DNA of 64,000 nt from Flaveria trinervia (lineage: Eukaryota > Streptophyta > Magnoliopsida > Asterales > Asteraceae). Shown piece after piece: positions 36,255-48,176 of this stretch (its first letter is position 1; the number at the start of each line of letters is the position of its first letter). Location of the stretch: assembly GCA_025506515.1 (NCBI GenBank), contig CM046452.1, positions 45,819,562 to 45,883,561 on the forward strand. The letters run 5' to 3'. The position numbers and the translations under genes are program-made. The notes beneath the pieces were generated by a model. That model was not told where the DNA came from and did not search any database. It was given only the letters and a program-made list of their open reading frames with translations.

Positions 36255-37124
36255 ATTTTTATAAATAATTTGATTTGATATAAACATAATTTAATTATTA
36301 TAAATAAATATATAGTTTAAAGATATTGCGAAAATGTAAGGATTTTGTTGGACATTTCTAGTGTTGGAGGGTAAATAACTTTCTTAAAAAAATTAGTAAA
36401 TATTTGATATGGAAGCTTAGTAACTATTTCTTGAGTTGATTGTAGATGTTATTAAAGCATTCATAACCCGTTTTCCTTGTTAGTACATCTTCCGATCATT
36501 TAACAGTTCGAGTCATCATTATATATGATACATCATTCCTAAATAATAATGTACCGCACTATAGTTGCTAAGTAAAAGTTGTCATTTCAAAACTAGCTTA
36601 GACTATAAAGTACACACCTTAACATTCATTTTGTGTCATATGAGCATCACATTACACTACTCTTCCCTTTCGCTACCTTTCACTCAACCAAGAAGAAACA
36701 CATCACTCTAATTTTTCTAGGCTTCAGAGGCTAAAGTGTAAATATATAAAATCGATAGAATGTAAAAATAGAGGACATGGAAGAATGAAGAAACGAAAGT
36801 GAATAGAGAACTCCATGCATGGAAGCATTTCAATGGTAAAATTAGAGGGCGTGATGTTCCAACCTCAGCACATCTCGACATAACGTAAACATGACCTGCA
36901 TAAAACTACAATTATAGTAATCAACATTTAAACTCTATAACCGCTGAAAATGACATGTTTTTGTCCTTCAGTACATTAGTTAGGACCTTGAAACTTAAAA
37001 CGTTTGATATATTAAAAGACAAACATTCTAGTAATTTTAATATAGTGCATATAATTTCCAAAATATTACATAATTATTCGATTTCATAAACATCTTGGTA
37101 CTTCACTACGAACTATATAAGCCA

Positions 37125-39041
37125 TTAGTTTATATGATCCCGAAAGTACCAACAAAGATTAGGCGCTTGATCGACCAAAAAAATGTTGCAAGATTCATCC
37201 TCGGCGTTGCTATCTAAGTATGGATCCGATTGCTGGTGATACACAGTCGGATCTACGCAATTTGAAGTCGTCGCAGACGATGAACAAAGGGAAGAGAGAC
37301 CAAATGTCGTCATATTTAAACCGTTGCTGATATTCACGTTTTCGTCGTTTAAAACCCCACTTGAGTCACTGTCAGAAAGCCCGTCTTTTAGTTCCATTGA
37401 ATTTTGAGTTTTTTCGTAGTTTAAGCTTTCGTATACTTGATGGTTCGTATTGGTTGGATCAGATCCCAAGAACAGAGCATTATCTCTGTACTCAAATTCA
37501 TCATTGTTTTCTGTTGATTCCTCCTGAACTTTTGATTTTAGCTCTGCCAACTGCAAAAGAAACATTGATTTCATCATACTCATAAACAACAACATGGTAT
37601 TATATATATAAATAATTCTTTTTTATTTTAAAACACTCTTAACATTTTTTTTACTACCTTCTAATTGCAAGATTCAAGAAAACAAGACACCTTAATACCT
37701 TATCATTACATATTTCCTTGGGACAATTACAAAATAATTTATCCAGAGATCTTATAAGAGACTCAAATTTAAACATTTCATCTTGGATTATCATCATGGT
37801 TAATAAAAATTAGAATATTGTCATGAGCAGAAAGATAAATGTTATTTTAATGGATTTCATCAGTTCGTTTTCAAACCCCTGACCTCTCGTGAGGAAACTA
37901 GCAACTACAATAATAACACTGGGGCTAAGAATTAATTAGTTTAATTATGCAATAATTACCTCTTTGGTTAAGGATTCTTTCTCCTGCTCAAGTTTATGAA
38001 AATTATGCTTAAGAAGATCATAATTGGACTTAAGAAGATTGTAGTCTCTCTCCAACTGTTTGGTCTTCCACCGTGCACGGCGGTTCTGGAACCAGATCGC
38101 CACCTGCCGCGGCTGCAGCCCCAAATCTTGAGCAACTTTCACTTTCCGATCTGGGTCCAGTTTATTATCAACTTCAAAGATTTTCTCCAGTGATTTCACT
38201 TGATGGTTGCTTAATCTTCTCTTTTTGTCACCAAATTGCCCTGTTTCTTCACCACCGTAGTCTTCTCCATCGCCACCGCCACCGCCACCGTTGCTGCCGT
38301 CGATCATTGACTGAAGTTCTGTGTTGTAAATGCAGTCGTCTTCTGACTTGATCTCACCTGGGTCATGGAGAATTTAAAGAATGAACAGCTGTTTTCAGCT
38401 TAAAAAATCTTGGTTTGACTATCTTATGATCAAATTAGGCATCTTTCTGCGTTTGAATCGACAGAATTTAAGTTGGTTTTCACTAAGGATCAGTGATTAT
38501 TCCACTTAATAACGTATCAGAATTAAAGTTGTGAACTTTCTTGTGACAATATTTTAATTTTGTAGAGATGATGTTGAATTTCCAAATTCATAGTTGACCC
38601 TTTACAGTAAGAAGATGGTGTCATGGGTTCTTGAAAATAAAATTTAGTAAAAAGCTGTAAAATTCATGATCTTTTTTGGAAAACAGAATATGGGAAATGC
38701 TCAAAAACAGAGCAAGCAAGATTTGAAAACACCTTGGTATAAAAACTTTTATCAATGCTTAAGGAATTGACACACTCAGTTGAAGGTACATCTTTTAAAG
38801 CATGATGTACAACCAAGTTAAGAGTAAATTGTCACTGGGAGATTCACAAACTCGCATGTAGCTCTTAGTCTCCTACTAAGATCAGCCTTTTTCACCAACA
38901 GACACTGACGCATAGTAAAGGGGACAAAATGCTCTAAATTGAACAATTGTGAAAAAGATCAATTTAGCAATGTTGAATACCTTCAAGTGGGTGAGAGAGG
39001 AAATGAGTCAAAGAATCAGAGCAATTGAAGTTCCTCTTCAT
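37125..39041 (-). CDS. Class I HD-Zip transcription factor (ATHB5/6/16-like), three exons
   Basis: Predicted exons on the minus strand: 39041-38981, 38357-37960 and 37550-37125, with donors GAAG|GTATTC and GAG|GTAATT and acceptors CCCAG|GTGAG and TTGCAG|TTGG. Phases join cleanly to 294 residues. It starts MKRNFNCSDSL, typical of this subfamily. Homeodomain about residues 65-121 (KKRRL...WFQNRRARWKTKQ; WFQN at 109-112), followed at once by a leucine zipper with Leu at 122, 129, 136, 143, 150 and 157, spanning the exon 2/3 junction. N-terminal ELQSMIDG and C-terminal DSDSSGVLNDEN and Trp-rich end (NLCWYF) support the ATHB5/6/16 group. Family role: nuclear DNA binding as a dimer to CAATNATTG-type sites, often ABA or light linked. 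It appears intact. Confidence 0.93.
37551..37959 (-). other. Intron 2 of the HD-Zip gene
   Basis: 409 bp, AT-rich, with GT-AG ends and a pyrimidine-rich acceptor (TTTCTTTTGCAG). It separates the fifth and sixth zipper leucines. Confidence 0.85.
38358..38980 (-). other. Intron 1 of the HD-Zip gene
   Basis: 623 bp, GT-AG, AT-rich, splitting a glycine codon after the 20th residue (phase 1). An in-frame stop upstream of the acceptor means exon 2 cannot begin earlier. Confidence 0.82.
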
Positions 39042-39287
39042 AGTTGTGACTTGTGAGCAACTTCAAGCAAAATCCTTGATAACAATAGCCTAATTAAGCA
39101 TCCTCTTTGTGGGATCTTGAAAATTAATAATTTTTATTGAGAAATAGACACCAATCAAGAATTTTTGTTTGTGGGTCTTTCAAAAGGTGAAAATCTTAAA
39201 AGGGTAGTGAGAAAAATCAAGAATAGAGAAAGAGAAAGTTAATTTTGTTGTTGTGTTTTTTTTCTCAAAATCTGAGTGAGTTTTATA
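39042..39287 (-). promoter_or_regulatory. Putative core promoter and 5' leader of the HD-Zip gene
   Basis: A minus-strand TATAAAA at 39287-39281 lies about 240 bp upstream of the start codon. The stretch between is CT/GA-rich, as in plant leaders. It contains one upstream ATG (39100), opening a three-codon uORF, ATG CTT AAT TAG, about 60 nt before the main start. The transcription start is inferred. Confidence 0.5.
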
Positions 39288-40204
39288 CAACCAAGAAAGA
39301 GAGGATGAAGCACAGGAAGCAATGTATGAACAAGTTGTGGGGTGGTGTGGGGTGTCATTCACTGGCCTTTTCTTATAAGAAACTTAAATGAATATTTTAG
39401 AAATTCTTTAATCATAAATCCTTTATAAAAGTTTGAAAATAATTTGCCATTTGATTTGATATTTTGTCTCTTAAATAATAATTCATGTATATTTTGAAAT
39501 TTTTTCATATATTTATCTTATTATTATTTTGAAAATATCATACATTTAAGCATGATAGGGTTTACAACTCATATAACATATAAAAATATTTAAAAGAATC
39601 TCATAACACTAGGGACTGATGGAGTGAGATTATCAACATTACTTCTATTCATGAAAAGTGTTACGAGAGAGACACCCGTTAAGAAAATCCTTTTTATTTT
39701 TATTTGTTACTTATATGATTTATAGTTATGATCTTGTACGACTTATTAATTGTGTGTGGAAACATTTGTACGATTTTACTCTTGAGTATTGTAGTTTTTA
39801 GAAAGTTTTTGTATTAGGTGATCCTACAACATGATTGCGTTACTATTTTATGATTGAATGGTCTAGTCAAACACTTTAACTAGATTATTCAGGTTGAATT
39901 TTAGTTTTGGTTCGAAACAAAACAAGAGTATTATATTTGTTTCTGGATTGATTTTTATTACTATATTAGTAAGAAATAATGGAATATTAGCTCTTTTGAG
40001 CTATATCTTTTTACTCATATATGAATACACGGAATAATAATTGTTTTGAAAAACAAAATTTTTCTCATAAATAACACATAGTGATGTATTTGTAAAATTT
40101 TGAACTCACGTTATATTCACAAATACAATCACCAATAATACTATACTACAACGTCATGATAACACATTAGTTTTTTTATTAAATATAACAACAATAAGGA
40201 AAGA
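39288..40204. other. AT-rich DNA upstream of the HD-Zip gene
   Basis: No coding sequence or recognisable mobile element. It may include upstream regulatory DNA, but I see no named site I can defend. Confidence 0.6.
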
Positions 40205-40345
40205 AGTTAATTGGTCTAGTTATAGCTACATGACTTCTCAAATGAGAGGTCATCGGTTCGAGTTTCGATCACCGACAAAAATGCTCTGGGTTGATTTAAA
40301 GAGTTTTAACTTCTTTTCGTCTCTTTTATTTAAAATAATAATTAT
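40205..40345 (+). mobile_element. tRNA-derived SINE, head and partial body
   Basis: A-box-like TGGTCTAGTTA and B-box-like GGTTCGAGTTTC are 30-40 bp apart around ATGACTTCTCAAATGAG. The same ATGACTT...AGGTCAT...GGTT arrangement occurs in the SINE at 31098, so they share a tRNA-type ancestor. No clean target duplication or A-tail is visible, so the 3' limit is uncertain. Confidence 0.6.
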
Positions 40346-41040
40346 GTATCTTACAAAAAACATATCTAATACAAACAAAAATAACGATAAGGGTATAAGA
40401 AAAAAAAGTATCGAATATATAAAAAGATAAGAAATGTTATATTTTGATTGTTGGGTTTAATATGTCGGGTCGTTGTATCTTATATATTAGGTCATTGTGT
40501 TAAATATTAATTGGTCATCATTAATTTTTTAAATTAGTTTGTGTTTATTTTTGTTTTTGTTTTCTATATATTATATAACATTATTGTTATCTTATTATAC
40601 TGTATTACCTACAATAATGTTATTACAACGATATTGCTTTTAAAAACTCATTCTTTGACACAATGATAAACAAAAAACACAATTAGACATTTTATCATTG
40701 TTTTTTACGTTTTTATCATTTTGAGTTAGTTTAGATTAATTAGTAACAATTTATAATTGTGTGTTTACAACAACAGTGTTATTTCACTATTATATTCTTT
40801 TTAGAATGCATCAATTCAGAAAAACATAATAGTGTTCAAAAATAACATTTAACTAAGAAAAATACACAATATACTCCACTAAATAAACAATGACAAGCAA
40901 ATTTCATATGAGCTAAAAAGCATAAATTATCTTTACATATAATGATACTTATGTTAAAGATAAAAAAATGCTTGTTTTTAGTTTGTAATTTTTGTAAAAA
41001 TATAATGTCATTTAAAATCACTCAAATAACCTCGATATTC
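40346..41040. other. AT-rich intergenic DNA
   Basis: Nothing recognisable. Base composition becomes less AT-rich after about 41,040, where element D may begin. Confidence 0.5.
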
Positions 41041-42039
41041 TCTTTGATGCAAAAGATGCCAATGTGCACAATCTATCAAATGGATAGTTAGAGCTGATCA
41101 AGTGGTTATCCATGATCATTCTCTATTCATTTAAGTAACATGAGCTCTGATTACACATATGTTTCACGTAATAAGTTGAGTATGTGTTTTTGCTTGCATG
41201 TCTTGATGATAGTTGAGCTCTCTACATATAACCTAATCAATCCAAGAATTGAAAAATAAGTGAGCTGATATTCTGTCACAAACACTCATTGTCTGTCCTT
41301 AGATCTTGTGTCTCCTTTGTTGTAATATCACTGACCTGGAACACACTTGATCAGGATTTATTCACTGTCTATGACTATCCATAATTTTTATTTTAATGTG
41401 CTGATCTTCATTGATATGATCTCACTACAGACATTAATTCTTGTTGATATTAGATTTTGATTCTGCTTTCATTTTGATTTTATGTATGTTTTCTGTGTGT
41501 AAAGGCAATGTCATAATGAGTTGTGTGATCTTATTATGTTACCTTAGGAAACTTATAAGTTATTTCAACTTAAAAGTTTAGGGGAGTAATAAATGGAATA
41601 GTTTTTCTTAGAAAATCAAAATCAAAGAAAGTTGAATTGAAAGGATGATGTTATATGTTCAATGTATATGTGAGTGTGATCATGAAACTTTTGAAAATGA
41701 TAATATGAACCTATATAAAATTGCAAGTGGAAATGCTTCTCTCAAAATTGAGAAATAGAGATTTGATTATGTTTTGAGACTAAAATGAAGGGAAAGAAAA
41801 GAAAGAAAAATTTCAAAAAGTTAAACATCAAGTGAAAAATTGAAATTGTTGAAAATTAAATTTGAGTGTGCAAAATGTAAAAAAATCAAATTTGAGGGAC
41901 TAAAATGAAAATTTTAGAAAATTCAAATTTATGCTTCAAATGTTTAAATATTAGTATAAAACATTACTAATATGTTTAAACAGTGTGCAGGTGAAGAAGT
42001 GTGAAAAACACAAGTGTAAGACTCATGAAAGTCAACTCA

Positions 42040-42453
42040 AAGTCAACTCATGCGCCCAAATAGTCTTCATACGTCATAGGAGCATGGTGAACTTCAGGAA
42101 TTTATACAAGTGTTTTGGGCGTTTTTCATATTCCCATGTGCCTAAACAGTTGCAATAAGTCCATGAGTTTAACCAAGTATTTGGACGTTTTACTTAAACC
42201 CATGCGCCTCAACAGTGATAATGAGTCTGATTTTATTCAAGTGTTAGACGTTTCAGGAACTTCAGACGGCTGAACAGTGCAAATGCGGCTGAACAGTGCA
42301 AAAGCGCCTAAACAGTGCTTATGCGTCTAAACAGTTATCATGCGTCTAAGTCCATACGACCAAACATTGTTCATGTGTCTCATTATTTGTGAATTTTAGG
42401 GTTTCATACGCACAAACAGTGCTAATGCGTCTAAAATTTCACTTAATATATAT
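42040..42453 (+). promoter_or_regulatory. ATGCGTCTAAACAGTG-type motif cluster and TATA-like box (element D)
   Basis: A dozen or more degenerate copies of ATGCGYCTAAACAGT or GCGGCTGAACAGTG, irregularly spaced, end at about 42,430. TATATAT follows at 42447-42453 and then a TC-rich leader (TTGTTTTCTCATTCACACTC). The layout matches the spacers before the aORFs in A and B. Confidence 0.5.
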
Positions 42454-43068
42454 GAACACTTACACTTGTTTTCTCATTCACACTCAAAATTTCTCTGAAA
42501 AACCAAATCCCTCTGAACTATCAACTCTGGTCTTCATCGAACCTTCTGATTTCGTTGTTTGAAGCAAACCTGTGTTGATTGATAGATATTATTTGAGTTA
42601 AAATCACGATGATTGACATAGGCGTTTGACTGCTATTCGGGCGTTTGAACACTATGACATTCAAAGTTCAACAAATCAAATCTTAACAACATATAAAATT
42701 GATTCTGGATTGTTGATGTATATCAAATTTCAAGTAATTTGACATATTGTTTATGGACTGAACTCAAGAATGATGTTAATAAGAAAATTCACAGCCGGGT
42801 TCTTTGAAGGAAGAAGAAGATGAACAGACATCTTGAATATTTTTGAATAAAAATAAAAATAAAAATAATATTTTTAAATAAAAAGTAGAAAATCTCAAAA
42901 TTTAAAATGGACTGATAAAATCATGAATTCAAAATAAATAAATTCAAGAATTTTACAAAATTAAATTCATAAGTAAAAAGTAAAAATCATAAGTCAAAAA
43001 AATTTAATTTAATGTTCAAAATTGGAAATTCATCAACTTTCAATGTTCTAATATTTTTTATTTTGCAG

Positions 43069-46000
43069 ATGACAACTTTGAAGTTTGAACCAAAACATAA
43101 TGTTGCTGCATTTGTGGACGAAGAAAATAGAGAAGCAGTTGGATATGAAGAAATGATTAGATTTCTCCTAAGATCAAAATATGTTTATGCTATGTGTGCA
43201 AGACCGATGATAAATGAAAGATTGATCAAGAAATTCTGGAGAACTGCTAAAGTTGAAAGATATGAAGAAGGAAACAAAGTTGTAAGAGCTTTCATCACAT
43301 CTGATAGAATGCTTGAAGTATCAGAACAATCAATCAGTATAGCTCTTAAACTTGAGAAAATGACCCACAAGACTTATCTGAGTACACTTTTAATGAATGC
43401 ATAGAAATTTTTCTACAAATGGGTCATCCAGATCATTTTTCAAAGAAACAATTTTTCAGAGCTAGAGTGTATAAGCATTGGAAACTGTTGTGCTACATTT
43501 TTCAACACTGTATGTCTAAAAGAAGTGCTGGTTGGGACTCATTCCTAGTAGACATTGCATCACCTATTATTGCCTTAGCCACAAATAGAAGGTTCAATAT
43601 GGCTAAATGGATATTGAATGGTTTCATTTTCAATCTTGAAAGAGGAAGGAGAAATAAATACTTAATGTATCCTATATTTCTCCAAATGCTCATAAATGAA
43701 GAGAATCCAGACTTCTATGTTAAAGGAGTTGAAGGTGATAAATTACAATTGGAGCACATGTCAAAATCTGTATATAAAAGACTGACAATGATCACTGGTG
43801 CTCAAAACATTCCTGTGTTTGATTATATAAGGAATGTATCTAATGATGAAGTTGACATAAATCAACAACATTTTCATTTATCTGAAGAGGAACCAATAGA
43901 TCCTAATGATCTCATTGAGGATGTTGTTGATAATAATGAAGAAAATGAAGATGAAGATTCTGGAAGCTCATCAGAAGATGAAGATAATGATAATAATGAT
44001 GATGATGATGATAATGATGGTGATGATGATAATGATGGTGCAACTGAAGCACATCAAGGATCCCTTGAAGAAAGAAATGAAGATGAGAATGTAAATGAAA
44101 CACAGGACATAATTGAAGAAACTATTGCTGTTGATATTCATGATGATTCTGTTCATGATGTTCAAGAAGATGAACTTGTTACTGTTGCTCAAGAAGAAGA
44201 TTCACAAAATCAAACCTTTGATTTTGATTTCATGAATGATGTGTTATATGAACCTGTGTTTCAATCTAAGGAAAATGAAGAAGTAGAAGAAATGCCTCTG
44301 AGTACTACACAAAATGTGTCTGTACAAACAAAAGAGACGGTGGATGTTGATGAGTTAAAAAATTTGAAAGAAGAGAATGTGGTTAAAAAAAAGAAATTAA
44401 ACATTTAAAGGCTGAAAATGAAAGGTTGAAAGAGATTAATATATCTCTTGAAAAGGAAATTCAATTGTTAAAGGATGAAAATTCAAAGTTTAAAGAAGAT
44501 AATGTTGAGAAAGATAAAAAGATTGTGGCTTATGCCAAAGATAAAGAAGATGTGATCAAAAACTTTGAAGTCATGATAAAAGATTACGATCTTCTTGAAG
44601 AAAAATTCAAGCAATTGTCACAGGAAAATGAAAAATTGAAAGAAGAAGTACTAAAGACAAAAGAAGTTCAAAAGCCTATATCACCTGGACCAATGATTAG
44701 TTTTGAAAGAAAATCCTGAAATGGATAAAGGAAAAAAGAAAAATTGATGATATTAAAGATGCAAGTTTATCTAAGTCAGTTTCAAAAGCTCAAAGAATTG
44801 AAGAAAATGTTGAAGAGCAAACCATTCATGAACAAATTGAGGCTTTAGTAGATATTGAAGAAGTCTACAATGATGATTGGTATGATGAAGTCTTGAATGA
44901 TGAAGATATTGATGAAGAATAGTTTGTATCAAATTTTGATTCTTAAGAACAATTTCAAGATCAAGAAGAAGTACCACAAGATTTTGAAGACAGATATAAC
45001 TATCTTGTGAGGATGAAGTATAACAAAGTACTTTTGGATGGACTGACGGTTTCTCAGATTAATGATGAATATGAGAAATGTATTGCAGCAGAGTTAGTTG
45101 CCCCAATTGATCCAAATGAAATTGTGACAGAACATGGTGAATGGAACAGAGCAAAAGAGAGTATTAATGTAGAAGAATTATCAAAGCTCTGAGTTGCATC
45201 ATCTAGATCCTGATAATATGAGCATTCCAGCTTTAAGATCATGGTTGCAAGCTAGAAACTATCTGTGGAGAAAATTGAAAAGACTACAATCTGTATCTTA
45301 AGAAATCTTGTTAGAAGCTTCCAAGAGACTGAAAAACAAACGAAGAAGATGATTATTCCTGATAGAGACAATCATCAATATCTAGAGATCACAAAAAGAA
45401 CAAGAGTGCTAAAACCTCAAGAAATCAAACAAATGGCAAGAAAGTCAGATGCTTATGACATTAGAAAAAAGCTAATTAAATTGTTTTCAAGTACAAAAAA
45501 GCAAGCTTACAAAGCATCATGTGAGCAAATTCAAATTTTTGATAATGCCAAATCCACAGGTGATTTAGTGAGGAATGTATTGCAGAAAGGACAATCAGTT
45601 GCTGAATTGTTGAATGCTATGATTGCTCCGGATTTTACAAATCAAGTAAAAATAATTGCATGGAAGTACGATGAGATCTTTGATGCTTTCTTGATAAAAA
45701 GAGTAAATGCAATCTATGATGTATATCACTTTTACTCAAGTATATTTAAACTTCCAGTGCAAGATTTGAAGGAGTTGAATAGATTACCTCTGATCAATCC
45801 AACAGATTCCAAACGTGGTTAAATGATGGTAGAATTACTGAGAAAAGGTATGGATCGATCAAGTAATTTTCTTCAAACTAGATGCAATCAAGAAGATAAA
45901 GAGTACTTTGCTACTCTAAAGAAAAACAAAAAGCTCAAGGGAGTACAATCTGAAAATGAACACTTCATGATTGAATTTTATGATAAGTACTTTGAAAAAG

Positions 46001-46626
46001 TAACAACTCCTGGTTTGAAAGTGATTGAAGGTAACCACAAATCAAAACCAATTCTCAAGTGGTTTATAACACTGAGACGTTTGAGCTTAAATTGGTCCGA
46101 AATCTCGAACAGTGGGATGAGGACATGATTACTCTTTTTGGTGCTTTCGAACTCAAATTGTTACATACAAGTTATATTTCATTTTTGTTTGTACAAAAGT
46201 TTGAGAAAGTATCTCCAGATGTTGCAGAGCAAGACAAGAAATCTTTCCTTTCCATCATCAATGTGATGAATGCTGCTATGGAAAGAATATCATTACGAAA
46301 GGCTCTTGCTTATGCAAACATTGTGAAGAAAGATATCAAAGATATTATTTATGAGAATATCAAGGAAAGGTGTCTTAGAAGTATACTCAAAGGAAAGTTC
46401 AAATCCTATTGAGTTATATGCAAACATTGACATCACTTGCTTATCAAAAGACACGTTGGAAAGAATGAACAAGATGGATATAAAGACAAACAAAGCTAAA
46501 CCAGAACAAAGCATTCTTGCTAACAAATTCAAGTCTGCTATTGTAAATGCTTTGAAAGAACAAGAAATGTATCAAAAGAAGCCAATGTTTAAGATAAAAG
46601 AAGAACCAGAAGACTTCTTTGAGTGA
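43069..46626 (+). pseudogene. Element D additional ORF (aORF-D), about 1,185 codons, broken
   Basis: The ATG at 43069 directly follows an acceptor-like TTTTGCAG. The N-terminal domain is shared with the other aORFs (INERLIKKFWRTAKV, then FFRARVYKHWKLLCYIFQHC, SAGWDSF, LMYPIFLQMLI). Then come an Asp/Glu-rich run coded by GAT repeats, a long coiled coil (about 44,400-44,650), a charged linker and a helical C-terminal region. Lesions: frameshifts near 43,385, at the A8 run near 44,388, and near 46,070 and 46,370, with stops near 44,920-44,945, 45,190 and 45,820. Nearly as long as aORF-A. Function unknown. Confidence 0.75.
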
Positions 46627-46730
46627 TAAAGATTGAAGATAGAAGATGAAAGCCAAAGATAAAGTTGAAGATTGAAGATAAAAAGAAGAAAAGAGTGAAG
46701 ATTTTGAAGACCAAAGACCATGTAAATCTT

Positions 46731-46738
46731 AGGGGGAG
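46731..46738 (+). other. Polypurine tract of element D
   Basis: AGGGGGAG three bases before the LTR start TGTTAGGAC. It is the same sequence as the tract of Copia B. Confidence 0.8.
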
Positions 46739-46741
46739 TAT

Positions 46742-47032
46742 TGTTAGGACTCTAGAAAGATTAATATGTTGTCTTTATGTGTCTTTTACTTTTATAATAG
46801 TATAAGGACTAGTTTGTAATTAGTTAGTTCTTGTATTTCATTATAAATAGCATGGACAGTTAGTTAGTAAGAGAGTAAACGAACCACTACTTATTACTTT
46901 GTAATTGTCTTTGCTTGATATTAATGAAACTGTGAATTTTGTTGATATCTTGCTTGAATTCGATTACTTTGTTTGTGTTTTCTTTGAATTGTGCTCATAC
47001 ATCATCACAGATTAGCTCAATTGATCCTATCA
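46742..47032 (+). repeat. 3' LTR of element D
   Basis: 291 bp, TGTTAGGACTCT...TTGATCCTATCA, with a TATAAATAG near 46,843. It is followed at once by Gypsy2 gag sequence, marking an insertion. Much shorter than the LTRs of A-C, and without their motif cluster. Confidence 0.8.
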
Positions 47033-47827
47033 AATATACCTCTTGATTTTTTGAGACAGAGGTGTCACCTGATCCGGCACCAGACGTGCCATCTCGTTGA
47101 ATTTGGTGGTATACTGTTGGTGCGTCATCGTTCCCGCCTCTAACTGCAGGAACTCTCTCTCAACCTTATCCATTTCTCTGTGAGGATAGAACTCCTCAAT
47201 CACCAAGTTTTTCAGTTCAGACCATCTCATTCTTCCAATGGCCCTGCCACCCTCGGCTTGGACTATATTGTCCCACCAGCACAAAGCCGAGTCTACAAAT
47301 GAATGGGTAGCAAACTTCACCTTTTGGTCCTCCTGACACTCGCTGATATCGAGAACAACCTCTATTTCCCTCACCTACCAGTGAGCAGCAGCAACAGCAG
47401 TGTCGTTTCCATCAAAAGTTGGGGGCTTGCATCTCATAAACGCCCCGTAGTTACAGCCTCGTGCCGCCTCCTGCACAGGCTCTTCTTCTTCCTCCTCTTC
47501 TTCATCATCCGAGAGAACTGTTTCAGGCTCCGGTTGCTCTCGTCCTCCCGAGGACCTGTTCCTCTCCTTTCTTTCCCCTTCCTGTACTGCCTTAATCACT
47601 TCGGTCACCACAGACGGTAAGATTGTCTGCATGACCTGATGAACTTCTTCCACAACAGCCTCCTTTACTGAGGCTCTCAGATTGGCGCTCTTATCGCCAC
47701 CCTCTGGATGAGGGGTCTCTGGTTCTTCAGGAACCACCTTCTCAACTCTGGGTCACCCTTTCTTGGGTCGCGGTTCAGCACCGTGGACCCCACCATGAGA
47801 GGCTTTCGAAGATCTACCACTGGCCAT
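47033..47827 (-). pseudogene. Gypsy2 gag (N-terminus and capsid)
   Basis: Starts at ATG 47827 on the minus strand (MASGRSSKASHGG), with a TGA about 23 codons in, then SANLRASVKEAVVEEVHQVMQ and an acidic run, GCNYGAFMRCKPPTFDG, a stop at AHW*VRE near 47,375, and the capsid domain (FVDSALCWWDNIV, WSELKNLVIEEFYP, EREFLQLEAGTMTHQQYTTKF). It is cut by element D at 47,032. Closely related to Gypsy1 gag, but with an open capsid frame. Confidence 0.9.
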
Positions 47828-48160
47828 CACAGGCACACTGAAAGATTCAAACACCAACACGGTCATTCAAGGGAACAACTCAGTTTATGTCAAGTATAGT
47901 AAGTCCCTAATTACAGTGGCCAGTTGTGATTAGCCACTTACTTTACTCTTCACACCCCGAGCATTACCTATCCTGACTACATCAGTATTTAAATCCACAA
48001 ACAACCCATAACACATCACATGCGCACATAAAACCGGTTAACATTACGAATATACCTGATGGCACACAGCTACTAAGATTGGCATCCCATTCACTTTCCG
48101 TCCCATTCTCAGTTTAAGTTAAGGTTTATTTTGAAAATAAACCCATTTCACTTAAACTTT
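47828..48160 (-). other. Gypsy2 untranslated leader
   Basis: Non-coding DNA between the PBS and gag start, parallel to 21742-21960 in Gypsy1 but including about 120 bp next to the LTR that Gypsy1 lacks. Confidence 0.75.
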
Positions 48161-48174
48161 GGCTCTGATACCAA
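48161..48174 (-). other. Primer-binding site of Gypsy2
   Basis: The minus strand reads TTGGTATCAGAGCC just downstream of the LTR, complementary to initiator tRNA-Met. Confidence 0.88.
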
Positions 48175-48176
48175 CT

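Larger units (their letters stand above)
32417..36720. other. AT-rich intergenic DNA
   Basis: No supported gene. Contents: the AC/AT microsatellite at 33163-33215; near 34,840-35,040 a stretch rich in CAGCACATA and GTTGTTTTACC words; a 26-bp tandem pair (AATTAATGGTTAAGATTCAA...) at about 35,361-35,412; AATTATAA/ATAACTTG repeats at 35,690-35,930; the AAT microsatellite at 36227-36254. Confidence 0.6.
41040..47032 (+). mobile_element. Element D: 5'-truncated LTR element with aORF
   Basis: The right end is firm: an extra ORF, then AGGGGGAG and a 291-bp LTR (46742-47032) set in Gypsy2 gag. No left LTR, gag or pol is seen. The left limit near 41,040 is a guess from base composition. Internal order (non-coding spacer, motif cluster, TATA-like box, aORF, PPT, LTR) parallels Copia A and B, so it is probably a Copia element that lost everything upstream. 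Confidence 0.7.

Noticed and set aside
37996..38351. Plus-strand frames of 65-92 codons opposite the HD-Zip exon
   Set aside because: Antisense shadow of a well-supported homeodomain exon.
39180..39362. 60-codon minus-strand frame upstream of the HD-Zip gene
   Set aside because: Covers the putative TATA box and leader; composition not protein-like.
40224..40275. tRNA gene
   Set aside because: A- and B-box-like sequences are present, but a complete cloverleaf with acceptor stem does not form; a SINE head fits better.
43906..44192. Met/Ile- or His-rich frames
   Set aside because: Frame shadows of the GAT-repeat segment of aORF-D.
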